Translations under genes and position numbers: made by a program
Assembly (NCBI GenBank): GCA_964446295.1
Contig: CAYUNR010000018.1
Coordinates: 1 to 26,852 of the forward strand
Direction: 5' to 3'
DNA: 26,852 nt
Source: CAITNM01 sp964446295
GTDB lineage: Bacteria > Pseudomonadota > Alphaproteobacteria > Paracaedibacterales > CAITNM01
Shown here: positions 14,513 through 23,341 of the stretch, in pieces
Layout: the number at the start of each line of letters is the position of its first letter
Position numbering within the stretch: position 1 is the stretch's first letter
The notes under the pieces: model-generated
Databases searched by the model: none
What the model saw: only the letters and a program-made list of their open reading frames with translations
Told to the model about the DNA's origin: nothing

Positions 14513-15775
14513 ATGAGCAAATCTAATGGTGATAGCAAAAATACCTTGTATTGCTCTTTTTGTGGCAAAAGTCAGCATGAGGTTCGCAAGTTAATTGCAG
14601 GACCAACAGTATTTATTTGTGACGAGTGCGTCGATCTATGTACCGATATTATTCAAGAGGAAAGTGCAACACCGCGTTTGTTGACTGAAGGTGTGCCAGC
14701 CCCTCAAGAAATTCGAAAAGTTCTTGATGACTATGTAATCGGACAAGATCATGCGAAAAAAGTACTTTCTGTTGCTGTGCACAACCACTACAAACGCCTT
14801 AATCATGGTGTCCGTGGAAGTGAAGTGGAAATTGCTAAATCAAACATTATGTTGGTAGGTCCGACAGGTAGTGGTAAGACCTTATTGGCTCAAACACTTG
14901 CACGTATTATTGACGTGCCTTTTACAATGGCTGATGCAACTACATTAACTGAAGCTGGTTATGTAGGAGAAGACGTAGAAAATATCATATTGAAGCTTCT
15001 ACAAGCTGCTGATTATAATGTCGAGCGTGCACAACGTGGCATTGTTTATATTGATGAAGTTGATAAGATTTCTCGAAAATCCGACAACCCTTCTATCACG
15101 CGTGATGTTTCAGGTGAAGGTGTGCAACAAGCGCTTCTTAAAATTATGGAAGGTACTGTTGCTTCCGTTCCTCCTCAAGGTGGAAGAAAGCATCCACAGC
15201 AAGAGTTTTTGCAGGTTGATACAACCAATATTTTGTTTATTTGCGGTGGTGCCTTTGCTGGTTTGGAAAAAATTATTGCTGGTCGTAAAAAAGGTAGTGG
15301 CATAGGTTTTGGTGTGGATGTAAAAGGTCCTCAAGATCATAAGGTTGGCGAATTATTGCGTGACCTTGAGCCAGAAGATTTATTAAAATTTGGTTTGATT
15401 CCAGAATTTATCGGTCGTTTACCTGTCGTTGCAACCCTAGGTGATTTAGATGAAGCAGCATTGGTTGAGATTTTGTCTACACCTAAGAACGCATTGCTAA
15501 AACAATATGCACGCTTGTTTGAAATGGAAGACGTTAAGTTAACCTTTGATAATGAAGCACTGCATGCTGTAGCTAAAAAAGCTATCGTGCGCAAAACAGG
15601 TGCGCGTGGACTGCGTTCAATTATGGAAAGTGTTTTACTTGATACAATGTATGATCTTCCCTCACGTGAAGATGTGGAAGAAGTTATCATTAACAAAGAA
15701 GTGATAGACAGCAAAGCTGATCCAGTTGTGATTGCTAAAGTTGAAGAACCTAAGCGCAAAGAAGGTGCACGTTAA
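14513..15775 (+). CDS. clpX: ATP-dependent protease ATP-binding subunit ClpX
   Basis: ClpX is the AAA+ unfoldase that feeds substrates to ClpP. The N-terminal zinc-binding domain has four cysteines (CSFCGKSQHEV and FICDECVDLC). Walker A GPTGSGKT is at 116-123, Walker B is in IVYIDEVDKI, and the sensor and arginine-finger segments are present up to the ARGLRSIME helix. At 420 residues it is full length. The ribosome-binding site GGAGAA lies 3 bases before the ATG. The stop overlaps the lon ATG by one base (TAATG), so ClpX and Lon are made together. clpP, which normally precedes clpX, is not here; rnc occupies that position. Confidence 0.97.
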   Translation: MSKSNGDSKNTLYCSFCGKSQHEVRKLIAGPTVFICDECVDLCTDIIQEESATPRLLTEGVPAPQEIRKVLDDYVIGQDHAKKVLSVAVHNHYKRLNHGVRGSEVEIAKSNIMLVGPTGSGKTLLAQTLARIIDVPFTMADATTLTEAGYVGEDVENIILKLLQAADYNVERAQRGIVYIDEVDKISRKSDNPSITRDVSGEGVQQALLKIMEGTVASVPPQGGRKHPQQEFLQVDTTNILFICGGAFAGLEKIIAGRKKGSGIGFGVDVKGPQDHKVGELLRDLEPEDLLKFGLIPEFIGRLPVVATLGDLDEAALVEILSTPKNALLKQYARLFEMEDVKLTFDNEALHAVAKKAIVRKTGARGLRSIMESVLLDTMYDLPSREDVEEVIINKEVIDSKADPVVIAKVEEPKRKEGAR

Positions 15776-18198
15776 TGGTTAAAAAGAGTCAGCCACTTTC
15801 AATTAATCAAGGGGAAATGTATCCAGTATTACCTTTAAGGGATATTGTTGTTTTTCCCCATATGATTGTTCCCCTTTTTGTGGGGCGTGATAAGTCGGTT
15901 TTGGCACTTGAAGAAATGATGCTTACTAATCAAAAAGATCTTATTTTGGTTACTCAAAAAAGCCCTGCTGATGATAATCCAGAAGCAAAAGATTTGTATT
16001 CAGTGGGTACTTTAGGCACTCTTTTGCAACTTTTAAAACTTCCAGATGGTACCGTAAAAGTATTGGTGGAAGGAACACAGCGTGTGCGGCTAAATCAATT
16101 CGTTGATGATGCTCCTTTTTTTCAAGCGTATGGTTCTATTATTCACGAGGAAGACGGAGCTGAAGAAGAGCTGGAAGCTCTTACACGTGCCGTTGTTTCG
16201 CAGTTTGAACAATACATAAAGCTCAATAGAAAAATTCCTCCTGAAGTGCTGGTAACTGTTAATCAGATTACAGATCCTGCAAAACTTGCAGATACGGTTG
16301 CTTCATATTTTAGTTTAAAGATTCCAGACAAGCAGATTTTGCTTGAAACAGCAAATATCAGCAAGCGTTTAGAAAAAGTGCTTGGTTATATTGAAAGTGA
16401 AAGCGCTGTTTTGCACGTTGAGAAAAAAATTCGTACACGTGTTAAAAAACAAATGGAAAAAACTCAACGTGAGTATTACCTGAACGAGCAGTTGAAAGCA
16501 ATTAATCGTGAGCTGGGAGAAGGCGAAGAAGGTAAAGACGAGATTGCTGAACTTGAAGATAAAATTAAAAAGGTAAAGCTCTCGAAAGAAGCAAGAGAAA
16601 AAGCTCTTTCAGAAGTTCGTAAATTGCGAACGATGAATGCTTCCTCTGCAGAATCAACTGTATTACGCAATTATCTAGATTGGCTTTTAAACTTGCCATG
16701 GAAACAGTGTAGTCGTACAAAAAATGATTTATCTGTTGCTGAAAATATTCTAAACAAAGATCATTACGCGCTTGATAAAGTTAAAGAACGTATTCTTGAA
16801 TATCTTGCTGTGCAAGCAAGAGTTGGCAAAGTGCGTGGTCAAATTTTATGCTTAGTTGGTCCACCAGGTGTGGGTAAAACAAGCTTAGGAAAATCATTAG
16901 CAAAAGCAACTGGGCGTAACTTTGTGCGTATGGCTTTGGGTGGCGTGCGTGACGAGTCTGAAATTCGGGGGCATCGTCGTACATACATTGGTTCAATGCC
17001 AGGTAAAATTATTCAAGGAATGAAAAAAGCTAAAACATCTAACCCATTATTTTTGTTGGATGAAATTGATAAATTGGGCAGCGATTTCCGTGGTGATCCA
17101 GCATCAGCATTGCTAGAGGTGCTAGATCCAGAACAGAATGCAGCATTCAATGACCACTATCTTGAAGTGGATTATGATCTTTCAGATGTAATGTTCATTA
17201 CAACTGCGAACACGTTGAAAATGCCTCAACCTTTGCTTGATCGCATGGAAATTATTCGTATTCCAGGGTACACGGAAGACGAAAAATTGGTTATAGCAAA
17301 AGAACATCTGTTACCAAAACAAATGGAACAACATGGTCTAAAAAAGGCAGAATTTTCTGTTGATGACGATGCACTAATAACGCTTATTCGTAACTATACG
17401 CGTGAAGCAGGTGTGCGTAGTCTTGAACGCGAGATTACCAATTTATGCCGAAAAGCCGTTCGAGAAATCATGAGTGCTAAAATTAAGCAACTAAGGGTAA
17501 CCGACGAAAACTTAGAAACCTACGCAGGCATTAAGCGGTTCCGATATGGACTGGCTGAAGAAAATGACACGATAGGTGTGACAACTGGGCTTGCTTGGAC
17601 TGAAGTAGGTGGGGAATTGTTGAGTATCGAAGCTGTTGTGTTGCCAGGAAAAGGAAAAACCCAAATTACCGGTAAGCTTGGTGATGTAATGCAAGAGTCT
17701 ATTCAAGCTGCTCTCAGCTATGTGCGGTCTCGTTCAACACAATTTGGCTTGAAGCCAAGTTTATTTGAACGTAAAGACATTCATATTCATGTGCCAGAAG
17801 GCGCTATTCCAAAAGATGGCCCATCAGCTGGTATTACCATGTGTACGTCAATTGTATCTGTGCTAACCGGCATACCTGTGCGTAAAGATATTGCTATGAC
17901 AGGTGAGGTAACTTTGCGTGGTAACGTGTTGCCTATTGGCGGTTTAAAGGAAAAATTGCTAGCTGCTCATCGTGGTGGAGTTAAAACTGTTATTATTCCT
18001 TATGATAACGAAAAAGATCTTGCTGAAATACCAGATAACGTGACAAAAGGGTTAACGATTATTCCTGTTAAGCATGTTGATGAAGTGTTGCGATTGGCCC
18101 TTTCATCTGAGCCTCAACCCATTGAGTATTCTGAAGACGAGGCTGGGAAAGAAATTCTAACTCCATCAGAAACACTTGCTAACCAAACAGTACAGTGA
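15775..18198 (+). CDS. lon: ATP-dependent Lon protease
   Basis: Lon is the cytoplasmic AAA+ protease that degrades misfolded and regulatory proteins. The 807 residues contain the N-terminal substrate-recognition domain (about 15-210, from YPVLPLRDIVVFP), a coiled-coil linker with YYLNEQLKAI, the AAA+ module with Walker A GPPGVGKT at 362-369 and Walker B in PLFLLDEIDKL, and the S16 protease domain. The catalytic dyad is Ser684 in KDGPSAGITM and Lys727 in GGLKEKLLAAH. The C-terminal 35 residues are acidic and variable. It is coupled to clpX by a one-base overlap. All catalytic elements are intact. Confidence 0.97.
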   Translation: MVKKSQPLSINQGEMYPVLPLRDIVVFPHMIVPLFVGRDKSVLALEEMMLTNQKDLILVTQKSPADDNPEAKDLYSVGTLGTLLQLLKLPDGTVKVLVEGTQRVRLNQFVDDAPFFQAYGSIIHEEDGAEEELEALTRAVVSQFEQYIKLNRKIPPEVLVTVNQITDPAKLADTVASYFSLKIPDKQILLETANISKRLEKVLGYIESESAVLHVEKKIRTRVKKQMEKTQREYYLNEQLKAINRELGEGEEGKDEIAELEDKIKKVKLSKEAREKALSEVRKLRTMNASSAESTVLRNYLDWLLNLPWKQCSRTKNDLSVAENILNKDHYALDKVKERILEYLAVQARVGKVRGQILCLVGPPGVGKTSLGKSLAKATGRNFVRMALGGVRDESEIRGHRRTYIGSMPGKIIQGMKKAKTSNPLFLLDEIDKLGSDFRGDPASALLEVLDPEQNAAFNDHYLEVDYDLSDVMFITTANTLKMPQPLLDRMEIIRIPGYTEDEKLVIAKEHLLPKQMEQHGLKKAEFSVDDDALITLIRNYTREAGVRSLEREITNLCRKAVREIMSAKIKQLRVTDENLETYAGIKRFRYGLAEENDTIGVTTGLAWTEVGGELLSIEAVVLPGKGKTQITGKLGDVMQESIQAALSYVRSRSTQFGLKPSLFERKDIHIHVPEGAIPKDGPSAGITMCTSIVSVLTGIPVRKDIAMTGEVTLRGNVLPIGGLKEKLLAAHRGGVKTVIIPYDNEKDLAEIPDNVTKGLTIIPVKHVDEVLRLALSSEPQPIEYSEDEAGKEILTPSETLANQTVQ

Positions 18199-18208
18199 AT
18201 TAATAAAC

Positions 18209-18260
18209 GTGGTATTTGTTGATGTGATTTCTGTTGAAATGCTAGCAAATACCACTTTTA
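18209..18260 (+). terminator. Probable terminator after lon
   Basis: GTGGTATTTG (18209-18218) pairs with CAAATACCAC (18246-18255), and the stem can extend by two more pairs, one of them a wobble. The loop is long, about 23 bases, and TTTT follows. It sits between the convergent lon and the gene ending at 18265. Confidence 0.5.
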
Positions 18261-18264
18261 AAAT

Positions 18265-19470
18265 TTAACCACCAATTGAACCAAGTGAGCCAAATACATC
18301 TCCTATTAAGCTAGAAAATTTATCTTGTGCAATCTTAATACCTTTATTTTTTACTGAATCAACAGTATTTTCTTTTATATTCTCGAGCTCTTCTTTTTCT
18401 ACTAATTTCTTTTTCTTTTTGTTTTTTTTCTTTAATTCTTTTTGTTCTTCTTCTTCACTTTTTTTAGGGGCAACTTCTTTTTTTACCCAAACGGAAACAG
18501 CAGGTTCTGCTTTTTCTTTGATTATGTCTTCCCAATCATCTTGGTCTTGGTTAGCCAACAGCTGCTCATGTTCTTCTTCCAGTTCTTTTTTTCCTTCTGT
18601 CACCATTCCAATAATATACTTCAGTAAAGCAGGGAAGGGCGACTCCTGTTGAGCTTTTTCTAATAATGTTGCACGCAGACTGGAAAAAGTTCCAACTATT
18701 GTATAAGCGGGGTCACTGCCAAATAGTTGTTCCATTTTTACCATGTTTCTTTCAATGGTATTTAAAAGCTCTTGACGTGTGCTGCTCCTTTTTTGTGCAT
18801 CCCAAACTAGTTGCATAAATAAAAGTTCTACAAGTAATGGATCAGCTTGCATAGTGTCCCTAGCTGACTGAGAACGTTCTATTCCACTAGCTTGAACACG
18901 CTTTCCTGCACGAAAGGCTTTTTGCGCAGCTTCTGTCAGTTCCTTAAAAACTATATTAGTAACATGTAGTACTGGTTTATTTTGTAGATCTTGTGCTCGG
19001 TTAAAAATCTTTTTTATAGCGGGTTGGTAAGCAACAGGAATAAACCTTTCTCCAATAAATTGATTCAGGTACAAAAGAATACTTTCAACACTTTCAGAAC
19101 GATTGGCTTCTGATTTACTAAAGCGCTCCGTAAGTTCTTCTATCAAAATTTTAAGAACATGATTTTGGAAATTTTTTCCTTTTACTAGTTCCCCGTCTTT
19201 ATCGCGCTTATACCAATCTATTTCAATTTCTTCTTCGGTACCGTTTTCTTTTTCTCTACGTTCCATTTCTCTGGGGGTTGATATGAATTTTTCAATACGT
19301 ATATCAATTCGTGGAAGATTTAATGACATACCTGTGCTGGAGTTGTTATTAGCGTAATTATTGCTTGAATAGCTACTTTGAGAATAATGTCCGCTAGATG
19401 AGTAACCAGTTCCATAATGACTTGCCCACACATTGTGTATTGCCAAATAGAAAACAATGAAAAAACGCAT
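18265..19470 (-). CDS. Exported Lys/Glu-rich protein of unknown function
   Basis: I do not recognise a family. The 401 residues begin with a signal peptide (MRFFIVFYLAIHNVWAS), followed by a low-complexity Ser/Tyr/Asn/Gly segment (about 18-47). The middle (about 50-300) looks helical and globular, with alternating hydrophobic and charged residues. From about 300 there is a highly charged, probably coiled-coil region containing EEEEQKELKKKNKKKKK; the basic patch at 347-355 resembles a nuclear or nucleolar localisation signal. The protein ends in a Gly/Ser-rich amphipathic tail. Together with the exported protein at 934 it is one of two large exported proteins here with eukaryote-like low-complexity charge patterns. 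A host-directed role is a hypothesis; a periplasmic scaffold is the alternative. It is divergent from dnaB. Confidence 0.7.
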   Translation of the reverse strand: MRFFIVFYLAIHNVWASHYGTGYSSSGHYSQSSYSSNNYANNNSSTGMSLNLPRIDIRIEKFISTPREMERREKENGTEEEIEIDWYKRDKDGELVKGKNFQNHVLKILIEELTERFSKSEANRSESVESILLYLNQFIGERFIPVAYQPAIKKIFNRAQDLQNKPVLHVTNIVFKELTEAAQKAFRAGKRVQASGIERSQSARDTMQADPLLVELLFMQLVWDAQKRSSTRQELLNTIERNMVKMEQLFGSDPAYTIVGTFSSLRATLLEKAQQESPFPALLKYIIGMVTEGKKELEEEHEQLLANQDQDDWEDIIKEKAEPAVSVWVKKEVAPKKSEEEEQKELKKKNKKKKKLVEKEELENIKENTVDSVKNKGIKIAQDKFSSLIGDVFGSLGSIGG

Positions 19471-19473
19471 AAA

Positions 19474-19502
19474 TTGAAAAACTATATTTTTTTTAGTATA
19501 TA
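19474..19502 (+). promoter_or_regulatory. Sigma70-type promoter of dnaB
   Basis: TTGAAA (19474-19479), a 17-base spacer and TATATA (19497-19502), the same two hexamers and spacing as at 873-901. The predicted start site leaves a leader of about 60 bases before dnaB. Confidence 0.6.
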
Positions 19503-19571
19503 AAAATAGTATTAATAGTTGGTAAAGAAGCGTCTCTGTGGTACTTTAAAAATCAACAGGAGAATCTATTT

Positions 19572-20999
19572 ATGGCTCAAGTTTTAGCCTTTGATAAACA
19601 GCAGCAGGTTCAAGCCCTTCATAATTTAGAGGCTGAGCAATCGTTACTGGGTGCTTTAATGCTTAATAATCAAGCATTTGAAGTTATTACAGAGTTTCTA
19701 AAGCCTGAACATTTTTCTCACCCTTTGCATAAAAATATCTATGAAGTGATAGCCCGCTTAATTGAACGCTCACAAGTGGCTGATCCTATCACTCTTAAGC
19801 CGCTATTAGAGGGTGACCCGTTAATACAAGAAGCAGGTGGAGTAGGGTACCTAGTTGACTTAGTTTCTGGTGTTTCTAGCACTGTCAGCGTACGTGACTA
19901 TGGTCAGATGATTCATGAGTTTTACCTGCGGCGTAGCCTTTCATCTATTGGCGATACGATCATTCGTGACGCTCATGATGTGAAATCTGAAGATACTGCA
20001 ATGGAAAAAATTGAAGGTGCTGAAAAGCAACTTTATGATCTTGCTAGCAGTGGCGACACAACTCGTGGGGCAGTGTCCTTTAAAACGGCATTAACTGAAG
20101 CTGTTAAAATGGCAGAAATTGCTTATCGTAGAGAAAGTTCAATTGTCGGTGTGACAACTGGTTTGACTGATATTGACCGGTGGTTGGGTGGTTTACATCC
20201 ATCAGATTTACTAATTGTTGCAGGTCGTCCTTCAATGGGAAAAACAGTTTTGGGAACAAATATAGCCTTTAATGCTGCTAAGGCATTTATGAACAATCCC
20301 AAAGAAGGCGCAAATGCCGTTTTCTTTTCGCTAGAAATGTCAGCAGAACAATTGGCTACACGTATTTTGGCAAGTGAATCAAAAATTTCATCTGATCGAA
20401 TTCGTCGTGGAGACATTAAAGCAGAAGATTTTCCTGGATTGGTTTCAGCTAGCCGATTAATTGAAAACTTAGGGTTATTCATTGATGACACTCCAGCGTT
20501 AACGGTGACAGCCCTCCGTAACCGTGCACGTCGTTTACAACGTCAGCACGGTATTGGATTAATTGTTGTGGACTACTTACAGTTGCTGGAAGGTTCAGGA
20601 AAAAACAAAAGCGGAGATAGCCGTGTGCAGGAAATTTCTGACATATCTCGAGGATTGAAAGCTTTGGCTAAGGAACTAAACGTTCCTGTTATAGCTATGT
20701 CTCAGTTGTCTCGTGCTGTGGAGCAACGTGAAGATAAGCGCCCTCAACTTGCTGACTTGCGTGAATCTGGCTCAATCGAGCAAGATGCAGACGTAGTGAT
20801 GTTTATTTATCGTGATGAATACTACGAAGCGCGTAAAGAACCACCTATAGGTACTGATAAGCATCTTGAATGGCAGCAACGCATGTCTAAAGTGCAAAAC
20901 CAAGCAGAAATTATTATTGCAAAACAACGTCACGGCCCAGTCGGCACCGTGAAGCTATTCTTTGATGGTAAGTTTACAAAATTTGGAAATCTACAGTAG
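19572..20999 (+). CDS. dnaB: Replicative DNA helicase DnaB
   Basis: DnaB is the hexameric 5'-3' helicase that unwinds DNA at the replication fork. The N-terminal domain (about 16-120) starts with LEAEQSLLGALMLNN. The RecA-like C-terminal domain begins with TTGLTDIDRWLGGLHPSDL, followed by Walker A GRPSMGKT at 218-225, the Walker B strand LIVVDYLQLL, and the late motifs PQLADLRESGSIEQDADVV and AEIIIAKQRHGPVG. At 475 residues it is full length, with no intein. The ribosome-binding site AGGAG lies about 10 bases upstream of the ATG. The usual neighbour rplI is not adjacent. Confidence 0.97.
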   Translation: MAQVLAFDKQQQVQALHNLEAEQSLLGALMLNNQAFEVITEFLKPEHFSHPLHKNIYEVIARLIERSQVADPITLKPLLEGDPLIQEAGGVGYLVDLVSGVSSTVSVRDYGQMIHEFYLRRSLSSIGDTIIRDAHDVKSEDTAMEKIEGAEKQLYDLASSGDTTRGAVSFKTALTEAVKMAEIAYRRESSIVGVTTGLTDIDRWLGGLHPSDLLIVAGRPSMGKTVLGTNIAFNAAKAFMNNPKEGANAVFFSLEMSAEQLATRILASESKISSDRIRRGDIKAEDFPGLVSASRLIENLGLFIDDTPALTVTALRNRARRLQRQHGIGLIVVDYLQLLEGSGKNKSGDSRVQEISDISRGLKALAKELNVPVIAMSQLSRAVEQREDKRPQLADLRESGSIEQDADVVMFIYRDEYYEARKEPPIGTDKHLEWQQRMSKVQNQAEIIIAKQRHGPVGTVKLFFDGKFTKFGNLQ

Positions 21000-21002
21000 T
21001 TT

Positions 21003-21035
21003 TGATGAACTCTGACTTAAATCCAGAGTTCATCA
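21003..21035. terminator. Hairpin between convergent dnaB and peptidase genes
   Basis: The 12-bp perfect arms TGATGAACTCTG and CAGAGTTCATCA enclose a 9-base loop directly after the dnaB stop. No T run follows on either strand, so it is a weak or factor-assisted terminator at best, or an mRNA-stabilising hairpin. Confidence 0.5.
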
Positions 21036-21050
21036 ATTAAGAGTCTCGGC

Positions 21051-23243
21051 TCAACCCATTACTGCAGCTTCACTGCTATATCCTGCAGCAGCTCCACAGC
21101 TATATGCGCTAGTCTCATGGATTTCAACTCCAGGTGTGATAGAGACTGTATCATAGCAACCCGCTTCACACAGTGCTCCAGTGATTCTGTTGACAAAGGC
21201 TTCCTGGGCATGCAGCATCATCAGTAAATTCTGAGGAGAAGATGGGCTATGTCCTTCTTCTGCCATAGTGATCAATTTTGCTCTATTTCCAAGAGTATTC
21301 ATTTGTTCAAAAAGCGTTCTACTTTCTTCGGGAAGGCAGTTATTATCCTTCAAGCCAGCAAAAATCAACATTTCACCATTTTTATGTGTTAAATGGGTTG
21401 TTACTGAATTTGCTGAACGAATAGCTGATGTAGCACCATATTGTCTTTTAGGATTTGAAAGATCATATTGTGAAAATTTAGTTTTACCGTCAGATATACC
21501 ACGCAAATTTTGTTCTAAATCATACAAGCCGTTAGTGGCAATTGCATAGTTTGTGTAGCCTTTAGCAAAGGCAGCTGCTGCAACATATGCTCCAAAGCTA
21601 GAACCAACTACAATTGGGCGCCTACCCAGTCCTTTGCTTTGAACCCATTTGATTGCCGCATCAACATCATCGACTACATCATACCATTTTCCATCTGATG
21701 CATCGCAATAATCTGCTCCAAATCCTGTAGAGCCTCTTATATTTAGTCTAAAATATGGTAAACCACGGCTTGTCCAAAATTGTTGTTCTATATTTAACTC
21801 ATTGAATTCACGGACATGCGGACCTCCATGGACATTTATCATAAACCAGCCATCAGTAGTGGGCTTATTTGGAAGTGTATAATAAATGGGCATTTCAAAG
21901 TGACCATCGGCAGTTTTTAAAACATCTCCTATAGTAGGCCTAATTTTATTAGTCATTAAACTAATCGGGCTTTTGCGTAGTGCATATTCAAGGAAACCTG
22001 ACGAAAAAAAATGATCAAACATCTCATTTTCACGCCTTGAACACGCATCTGGATGTTTTAAAATAATCTCTCGTATTCTAGGTAAAAAATCTGTCTGAGC
22101 TAATTCTAATAAAGCGATTGGTGCGAGTGTTTGTTGCAAGGTGGAGTATCTCAGACCTAATTCATGAAGGTTCTTCAAACAATGCCCTTTTGGACCAATT
22201 TCTTGACCAGGCATGTTTTTAAGAATTATTTGACGTTCTGCAAAATGTTGAGTGTAACGAACTACTCCTTGAGTTATACTTACACCATAAACATCTGAAC
22301 GTAATGCATCTATTTCGTCTTCGTTCAATAAACATTTTTCAATTGGTCGTGCGCGCTTTAAATCTACAATGTAAGGAATAACAAAACCACTAGGACCACG
22401 GCGATATAAAATCAAAACATTTTCTTGATTATCAAATTCACATACTGCTCCGCTTGGTCCAGAAAACAAAGTACCTACTAGAGTGAATTTACCATTTTCA
22501 GTCTCAATGGCCCTTTTAAAAGTTTGCATATCTGCACTGTATTGGCAGGCAATGGCTGGATGACAATTACCCAATTCGTCATTTATTGTGTAAAAATGTG
22601 TGATAGTTGGATCAAAATCAAAAACAACAGTTTCGTGAAATGAGCGGTCAAAAAGGTTGTAAAAACGATATCGATCTTGATTTTTTGTATCACCATCAAC
22701 TTTATAGCCCATTTCTTTTGCAAGAATACGTCTTGGATTATTGAAATCATTTAAAAACAAATGAACCTTAGTAAATTCTGGGCTTTCAATTTTAAAAGTT
22801 TTCGGCATTTCGCCAGGTTCTAAATCCCATATTAGGTATTCAAGATTTTCGTAATGCTCACGATTATTTGTATCTACAGTTTGAATTTTTGAAATATCAT
22901 TAGATCTTACACCAAAAGTCAGTCTGACAAATCGTTCTGAAATAATTATTGAATCGCACAAATTTTTACCAGTAATGACTGGAATGTCAGTGCTGCCTAG
23001 CACAACATATCTAAAATTTTTGCAAAATAAAACGTTCTCAACTTGTTCAACAAAACAGCTATGAGTAACATCCAAAATGTTAAACAGGCCATAAAAAAAT
23101 CTAGAGTCAGTAATGTCGCGAGCTAGTATCATGCTGCTATCATCCGATCCTGCCGCTGTAGGTACGCAGGCTGCTGTAATGGCAGAAGTTCGAAATAAAA
23201 ATATAGAAAGTAATATGGCGGATAATTTTATTATTTTAAACAT
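21051..23243 (-). CDS. Exported S9-family (prolyl oligopeptidase-type) peptidase
   Basis: This is a 730-residue exported serine peptidase. A signal peptide covers about 1-24. The N-terminal 440 residues would form the gating propeller or accessory domain of the family. The alpha/beta-hydrolase domain begins near VHGGPHVREF, with FRLNIRGSTGFG as the family marker. The triad is Ser549 in GSSFGAY, Asp633 in GLKDNNCLPEES and His665 in EEGHSPSS. Homologues cut short peptides, often after proline or as acyl-aminoacyl or dipeptidyl peptidases; the specificity cannot be read here. Export suggests a periplasmic or secreted role in peptide scavenging or host interaction (inference). It has its own promoter (23271-23299) and follows the M23 gene on the same strand. 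Confidence 0.85.
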   Translation of the reverse strand: MFKIIKLSAILLSIFLFRTSAITAACVPTAAGSDDSSMILARDITDSRFFYGLFNILDVTHSCFVEQVENVLFCKNFRYVVLGSTDIPVITGKNLCDSIIISERFVRLTFGVRSNDISKIQTVDTNNREHYENLEYLIWDLEPGEMPKTFKIESPEFTKVHLFLNDFNNPRRILAKEMGYKVDGDTKNQDRYRFYNLFDRSFHETVVFDFDPTITHFYTINDELGNCHPAIACQYSADMQTFKRAIETENGKFTLVGTLFSGPSGAVCEFDNQENVLILYRRGPSGFVIPYIVDLKRARPIEKCLLNEDEIDALRSDVYGVSITQGVVRYTQHFAERQIILKNMPGQEIGPKGHCLKNLHELGLRYSTLQQTLAPIALLELAQTDFLPRIREIILKHPDACSRRENEMFDHFFSSGFLEYALRKSPISLMTNKIRPTIGDVLKTADGHFEMPIYYTLPNKPTTDGWFMINVHGGPHVREFNELNIEQQFWTSRGLPYFRLNIRGSTGFGADYCDASDGKWYDVVDDVDAAIKWVQSKGLGRRPIVVGSSFGAYVAAAAFAKGYTNYAIATNGLYDLEQNLRGISDGKTKFSQYDLSNPKRQYGATSAIRSANSVTTHLTHKNGEMLIFAGLKDNNCLPEESRTLFEQMNTLGNRAKLITMAEEGHSPSSPQNLLMMLHAQEAFVNRITGALCEAGCYDTVSITPGVEIHETSAYSCGAAAGYSSEAAVMG

Positions 23244-23270
23244 AGTTATTCTGATTTTAATTGATGCAAT

Positions 23271-23299
23271 ATAGTATGAAAAAGTAATTAAAAATGCAA
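23271..23299 (-). promoter_or_regulatory. Promoter of the S9 peptidase gene
   Basis: On the minus strand TTGCAT (23294-23299), a 17-base spacer and TACTAT (23271-23276) precede the start at 23243 by a normal leader length. Confidence 0.5.
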
Positions 23300-23310
23300 C
23301 AACATATTTT

Positions 23311-23341
23311 AGAAAAAATACAATAGTGAAAGTGCTTATTG
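23311..23341 (-). terminator. Weak terminator after the M23 gene
   Basis: On the minus strand CAATA pairs with TATTG around an 11-base loop, followed by TATTTTTT. The stem is only 5 bp and includes the stop codon of the M23 gene. Confidence 0.3.

Noticed and set aside
21003..21035. The 12-bp hairpin after dnaB as a strong intrinsic terminator
   Set aside because: No T run follows on either strand, so it is listed only with low certainty.
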